In this document: piece after piece, positions 61,033 to 64,000 of the stretch
Position numbering within the stretch: position 1 is the stretch's first letter
How the letters are laid out: each line of letters begins with the position of its first letter
Program-made: the position numbers and the translations under genes
The notes under the pieces: model-generated
Database searches by the model: none
Seen by the model: the letters and a program-made list of their open reading frames with translations, nothing else
What the model was told of the DNA's origin: nothing
NCBI GenBank assembly: GCA_035518715.1
Contig: DATIXJ010000054.1
Coordinates: 1 to 64,000 of the forward strand
Reading direction: 5' to 3'
Length of the DNA stretch: 64,000 nt
Source of the DNA: DATIXJ01 sp035518715
Lineage (GTDB): Bacteria; Bacteroidota; Ignavibacteria; UBA10030; SZUA-254

Positions 61033-61815
61033 ATGAGAAGTACTTCGAATACCGCCACGGACATACATCGACCGTTATCATCCCTGACCATACTCTCGGT
61101 CCGGGTGCACCGCGTTTCAATTCATGAGGTCCTCGATATGGTTGAAGCAGCCGTGGATCAACGTCGCCGGGAACGCATTATTCCGGTGAACCCGGAAATG
61201 ATCATGGCGGCGCAAGGGAACATTGCATTCCGTCATGCGATTAACGGGTCTTCACTCGCTCTCGCTGACGGAATTGGTGTCGTCATCGCGTCGCGTTTAC
61301 TCCGGACACCAATTTCCACCCGGCTCACCGGGGTAGACACCCTGGAGCAGATTGCAGCACTCGCGGAATCCCGCCACTTCAGAATATTTCTCCTCGGTGC
61401 GGGAGAAGGGGTGGCAGATCGTGCAGCCGCCCATCTCCTCACAAGATATCCCGGTCTGCAGATTGCGGGAACATTCGCCGGATCCCCGAGACCGGAAGAC
61501 GAGGAACTGATACGTCGTACTATTACTAGTGCACGCCCGGATATCCTCTTCATCGCCTATGGGGCCCCGAAACAGGAGCTCTGGATAGAGCGAAATCATC
61601 CACATCTCGACGTACCGATTGCCATGTGCGTCGGCGGGGCATTCGATTTTCTGTCTGAGGAAAAATCTCGGGCTCCGGGCGTTATCCGGGAACTCGGCCT
61701 GGAATGGCTCTACCGGCTCATTCAGGAACCTTGGAGATGGAAACGGATGCTCGCCTTGCCAAGGTTCACCTTCGCGATTCTGTTACACAGTGTTCTTGCC
61801 GGGGATAGCAGATGA
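61033..61815 (+). CDS. WecG/TagA/CpsF family glycosyltransferase (GT26)
   Basis: 260 residues with the family core: IIPVNPEMIMAAQGNIAFRHAINGSSLALADGIGVVIASRLL (donor site), RLTGVDTLEQIAALAE, FRIFLLGAGEGVADRAAAHL, LFIAYGAPKQELWIERN and FDFLSEEKSRAPGVIRELGLEWLYRLIQEP. It transfers a sugar (often ManNAc or a uronic acid) to the undecaprenyl-linked first residue. The next gene overlaps its stop by 4 bp. It is separated from the polymerase gene by 55 bp. Confidence 0.93.
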   Translation: MRSTSNTATDIHRPLSSLTILSVRVHRVSIHEVLDMVEAAVDQRRRERIIPVNPEMIMAAQGNIAFRHAINGSSLALADGIGVVIASRLLRTPISTRLTGVDTLEQIAALAESRHFRIFLLGAGEGVADRAAAHLLTRYPGLQIAGTFAGSPRPEDEELIRRTITSARPDILFIAYGAPKQELWIERNHPHLDVPIAMCVGGAFDFLSEEKSRAPGVIRELGLEWLYRLIQEPWRWKRMLALPRFTFAILLHSVLAGDSR

Positions 61816-63314
61816 TTGAAGGCGAGATAGCGAAGTCTGTCGCAAAGAACACCATTTCACAGATGGTCCAACAACTGATCACCTGGTCCACGAGTTTTGC
61901 GTTGATGCTCTTTCTTCCACGACGCCTCGGCCCGGTAGATTATGGAAGACTCTATCTTGCCATGTCGATTTCTGCCATCTTTCTTCTTGCGGTGGATTTC
62001 GACGGCCGAATTGCCATTGCGAAGCGAATCGCGCGTCAGCCCGAGGAGAGCGGCCAAATCATTATGAACGCCATCTCTCTCAGAGTAATCCTCTGGATTC
62101 TTGCATTTCTCGGGATGATCAGTTTCGCCTTTGCCGCAAACTATCCGAACACCGTGAAGATCCTGATTATGATGTTCGCCGTCGAGCTGAGCTGGCTCGC
62201 ATTGAGGACTGTCTTCAGCGGACTGTTCCTGGGGCATGAAGTGGTGAAGTACGCAACCATTGGCAACATCGTTGAGCGGCTTTTTATATCCGTCGTCGGG
62301 ATTACCGCACTTCTTCTTGGGGTCGGCGTTGTCGGCATGGCTGCCATCATGATCTCGGGTACGCTCCTCAACGCACTCCTTTGCATCAAGTACGCAGGTC
62401 GCATCATACCGAAGATACCGAGAGTCGACTGGGGCGCAACCAAATTGATGGCCAGGGAGGGAGTTGCATATCTTCTGTGGGGAATTTTTGGGGTTGTGTA
62501 TTACCGCATCGACAGCGTCATGCTCTCATTTCTGACTCCTGAATCAGTGGTCGGATGGTACGGGGCATCATACAAATTTTTCGACGTGCTCTCATTCCTC
62601 CCCGGCATCTTCTCACTTTCAATTCTCCCCGTGCTTTCAAGAATGTGGGGAAAAGAAAAACATATGCTGGCAAGGACAACTCAGAAAAGCCTCGACTTCA
62701 TTCTTCTTGCGGGAATTCCCATAAGTATCCTCATTGCGTTCCACTCGGAATTCATCATCAAGCTCTTTTTCGGGCTCCAGGGCTATGCCCCTTCAGTCGT
62801 AAACCTGGAGATCTTCTCGGTCGGACTCCTCCTTGTGTATATCGACATGGTTCTCGGCACCGCCCTCTTTGCCTGCGACAAGCAGCGGCAATGGGCCATC
62901 GTGGCCTTTCTGGCAGTCATTGTGAACGTGTCGCTTAACCTGGCGCTTATCCCCTTCACCCAAACCCAGGCCGGCAACGGCGGTATCGGCGCCTCTGTGG
63001 CGACAATTCTGACTGAATTCTTTGTCATGTTTTCCGCTCTCGTGATCATGCCGAAATCAGTGTTTGAGGGAGGCTCGGTCAGTGTCTCATTGAAAGCTGT
63101 CTTCTCCGGCGCCCTGATGATCGCGCTGTCGTTTGCCCTGACAAGAACGCTCATCCCCTGGTATCTCCAGGCCGCCTTTGCTGCAGCAACATACGGAGGG
63201 AGTCTGCTCCTCTTCAAAACATTCAATTCTCAAGAAATTGGTCTCATGAAAAGTCTTTTGTCGTTTCGCAATCTGCGGGATACGTTTGCGCTCAATAAGG
63301 GAGCGAGTGCATGA
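61812..63314 (+). CDS. Wzx-like polysaccharide flippase (oligosaccharide/MVF superfamily)
   Basis: 500 residues with about 13-14 helices. KNTISQMVQQLITWSTSFALMLFLPRRLGPVDYGRLYLAMSI is the standard start of this family, followed by helix pairs throughout (WGIFGVVYYRIDSVMLSFLTPESVVGWYGASYKFFDVLSF). It would flip the lipid-linked repeat unit across the inner membrane. Its ATG overlaps the GT26 stop, and its own stop overlaps the next ATG, so three genes are coupled. Confidence 0.92.
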   Translation: MIEGEIAKSVAKNTISQMVQQLITWSTSFALMLFLPRRLGPVDYGRLYLAMSISAIFLLAVDFDGRIAIAKRIARQPEESGQIIMNAISLRVILWILAFLGMISFAFAANYPNTVKILIMMFAVELSWLALRTVFSGLFLGHEVVKYATIGNIVERLFISVVGITALLLGVGVVGMAAIMISGTLLNALLCIKYAGRIIPKIPRVDWGATKLMAREGVAYLLWGIFGVVYYRIDSVMLSFLTPESVVGWYGASYKFFDVLSFLPGIFSLSILPVLSRMWGKEKHMLARTTQKSLDFILLAGIPISILIAFHSEFIIKLFFGLQGYAPSVVNLEIFSVGLLLVYIDMVLGTALFACDKQRQWAIVAFLAVIVNVSLNLALIPFTQTQAGNGGIGASVATILTEFFVMFSALVIMPKSVFEGGSVSVSLKAVFSGALMIALSFALTRTLIPWYLQAAFAAATYGGSLLLFKTFNSQEIGLMKSLLSFRNLRDTFALNKGASA

Positions 63315-64000
63315 AGATCCTGTTCATTCTTCCCTATTCTCCGGTGCCACCCACGTTTGGAGGAGCCACGCGGGTCTGCTACATGATGAAAAATGCATCC
63401 AGGCATCATGAGCTGTCCATACTGACGTGGGGCGACAGCAACGACGAGCGCGATCTGCGCTCATATTTCGGGGAGAACGTGCACATCCATCTCGTCCCCG
63501 AACATTGGCCCCGGAAATTCAGAAGAATGGGACAGCTTGTTTCTCTCTTCACGCCCCGCAGTTTCTTTTCCATGCTGGTGGAAAGCACTGCGATGAAACA
63601 AGAGCTGCATCGTCTTCTTGCGAAGAACTCGTACGACATCATTCAAACAGAGTTCACGCACACCGCCGCGTACAACCTCCCGTCGGATGCTTACCGGATC
63701 ATCGACTCGCACAACGTGGAGTATGACAATTTTCGGAGGATATACGAAAAGGAGCGTTCCCCACTCCGAAAGCTTCACTACTATTACGAATTCAAGAAGT
63801 TCAAGAAGGAAGAGCGTGAAGCGTGCCTCCGCTACCAGAGTGTTTTCATGACCTCTGAGCGGGACAAGGAAATACTCGACCAGGATGTACCCGAGATTCC
63901 AAAGTACGTCGTCCCCAATGGTGTAGATTCAACATATTTCACCCCTTCGGAGGAATCTCCCGAACCGTATTCCCTGGTCTTTACAGGGGCAATGTCTTAT
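63311..64000 (+). CDS. GT4-type glycosyltransferase (partial, cut at window end)
   Basis: The first 230 residues are visible. MKILFILPYSPVPPTFGGATRVCYMMKNASRHHELSILTWGD is the N-terminal half of a GT-B enzyme, and DIIQTEFTHTAAYNLP, RIIDSHNVEYDNFRR and VPNGVDSTYFTPSEE follow, typical of GT4 enzymes. It overlaps the flippase stop by 4 bp. Sugar specificity is not seen, as the C-terminal donor half lies outside the window. Confidence 0.9.
   Translation, partial: MKILFILPYSPVPPTFGGATRVCYMMKNASRHHELSILTWGDSNDERDLRSYFGENVHIHLVPEHWPRKFRRMGQLVSLFTPRSFFSMLVESTAMKQELHRLLAKNSYDIIQTEFTHTAAYNLPSDAYRIIDSHNVEYDNFRRIYEKERSPLRKLHYYYEFKKFKKEEREACLRYQSVFMTSERDKEILDQDVPEIPKYVVPNGVDSTYFTPSEESPEPYSLVFTGAMSY

Noticed and set aside
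1..64000. CRISPR arrays, insertion sequences and toxin-antitoxin pairs
   Set aside because: No short regularly spaced repeats, transposase motifs with terminal inverted repeats, or typical toxin-antitoxin pairs were recognised.

Overview
The window is a dense, mostly housekeeping stretch of a bacterial chromosome of moderate GC content. I infer a member of the Bacteroidota/Chlorobiota-Ignavibacteria assemblage. The reasons are two secreted proteins ending in the type IX secretion (T9SS) sorting domain with the NYPNPFNPST signature, DUF3078 and DUF5916 outer-membrane-type proteins, a PorV/PorQ-like barrel, a tricorn-like S41 protease, a fused 2-oxoacid:ferredoxin oxidoreductase, and a bactofilin/M23/ATP-synthase junction. 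No transposon, prophage, CRISPR array or rRNA was found. The only RNA gene seen is a tRNA-Gln.

Layout. 1-1.8 kb (minus): M23 peptidase, bactofilin, AtpZ, then the start of an AtpI-like protein, i.e. the head of an F-type ATP synthase operon. 1.9-9.8 kb: NamZ-type muramidase plus NUDIX, aquaporin, DUF523/DUF1722, M48 lipoprotein, MscL with a zinc ribbon, DUF3078, a TIGR01777 epimerase and a TrmH/SpoU methyltransferase. 9.8-18.8 kb (minus): ndk, rhodanese, sucD, gatA, tatA, purQ, purS, pssA, psd, a divergent PurC-like protein and a KimA-like permease. 19-25 kb: tRNA-Gln with a strong terminator, a TPR protein, a GNAT, a MacB-type ABC exporter, and a membrane protein with a small excisionase-type regulator behind a palindromic promoter. 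25-42 kb: DUF5916 barrel, tricorn-like protease, SGNH-TPR protein, 2-oxoacid oxidoreductase, TonB-domain protein, C1 peptidase, sigma-54 activator and a MycE-like methyltransferase. 42-51 kb (minus): three tandem GH18 chitinase-like genes, two of them T9SS cargo.

51-64 kb is an exopolysaccharide/O-antigen locus split by a divergent control region at about 56.5-57.0 kb. Leftward run a Wza-type export lipoprotein, a PorV-like barrel, a WecA-like initiating transferase fused to a CapD-type membrane/Rossmann module, and a GT4 glycosyltransferase. Rightward run a GumC/Wzz protein, a CpsD-like P-loop protein without a tyrosine tail, a tiny two-helix membrane protein, a Wzy/O-antigen ligase protein, a WecG/TagA glycosyltransferase, a Wzx flippase and a GT4 enzyme cut by the window end. 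Together these make a nearly complete Wzx/Wzy pathway.

The most interesting signal is the control region of that locus. It has a good -24/-12 (sigma-54) promoter toward the Wzz operon, a weaker one toward wza, and between them two TGTA-N7-TACA palindromes with centres 40 bp apart, nested in a larger inverted repeat. This is the layout expected for a shared enhancer of a sigma-54 activator. A Fis-family sigma-54 activator with a degenerate receiver domain lies 15 kb away at 40.0-41.4 kb.
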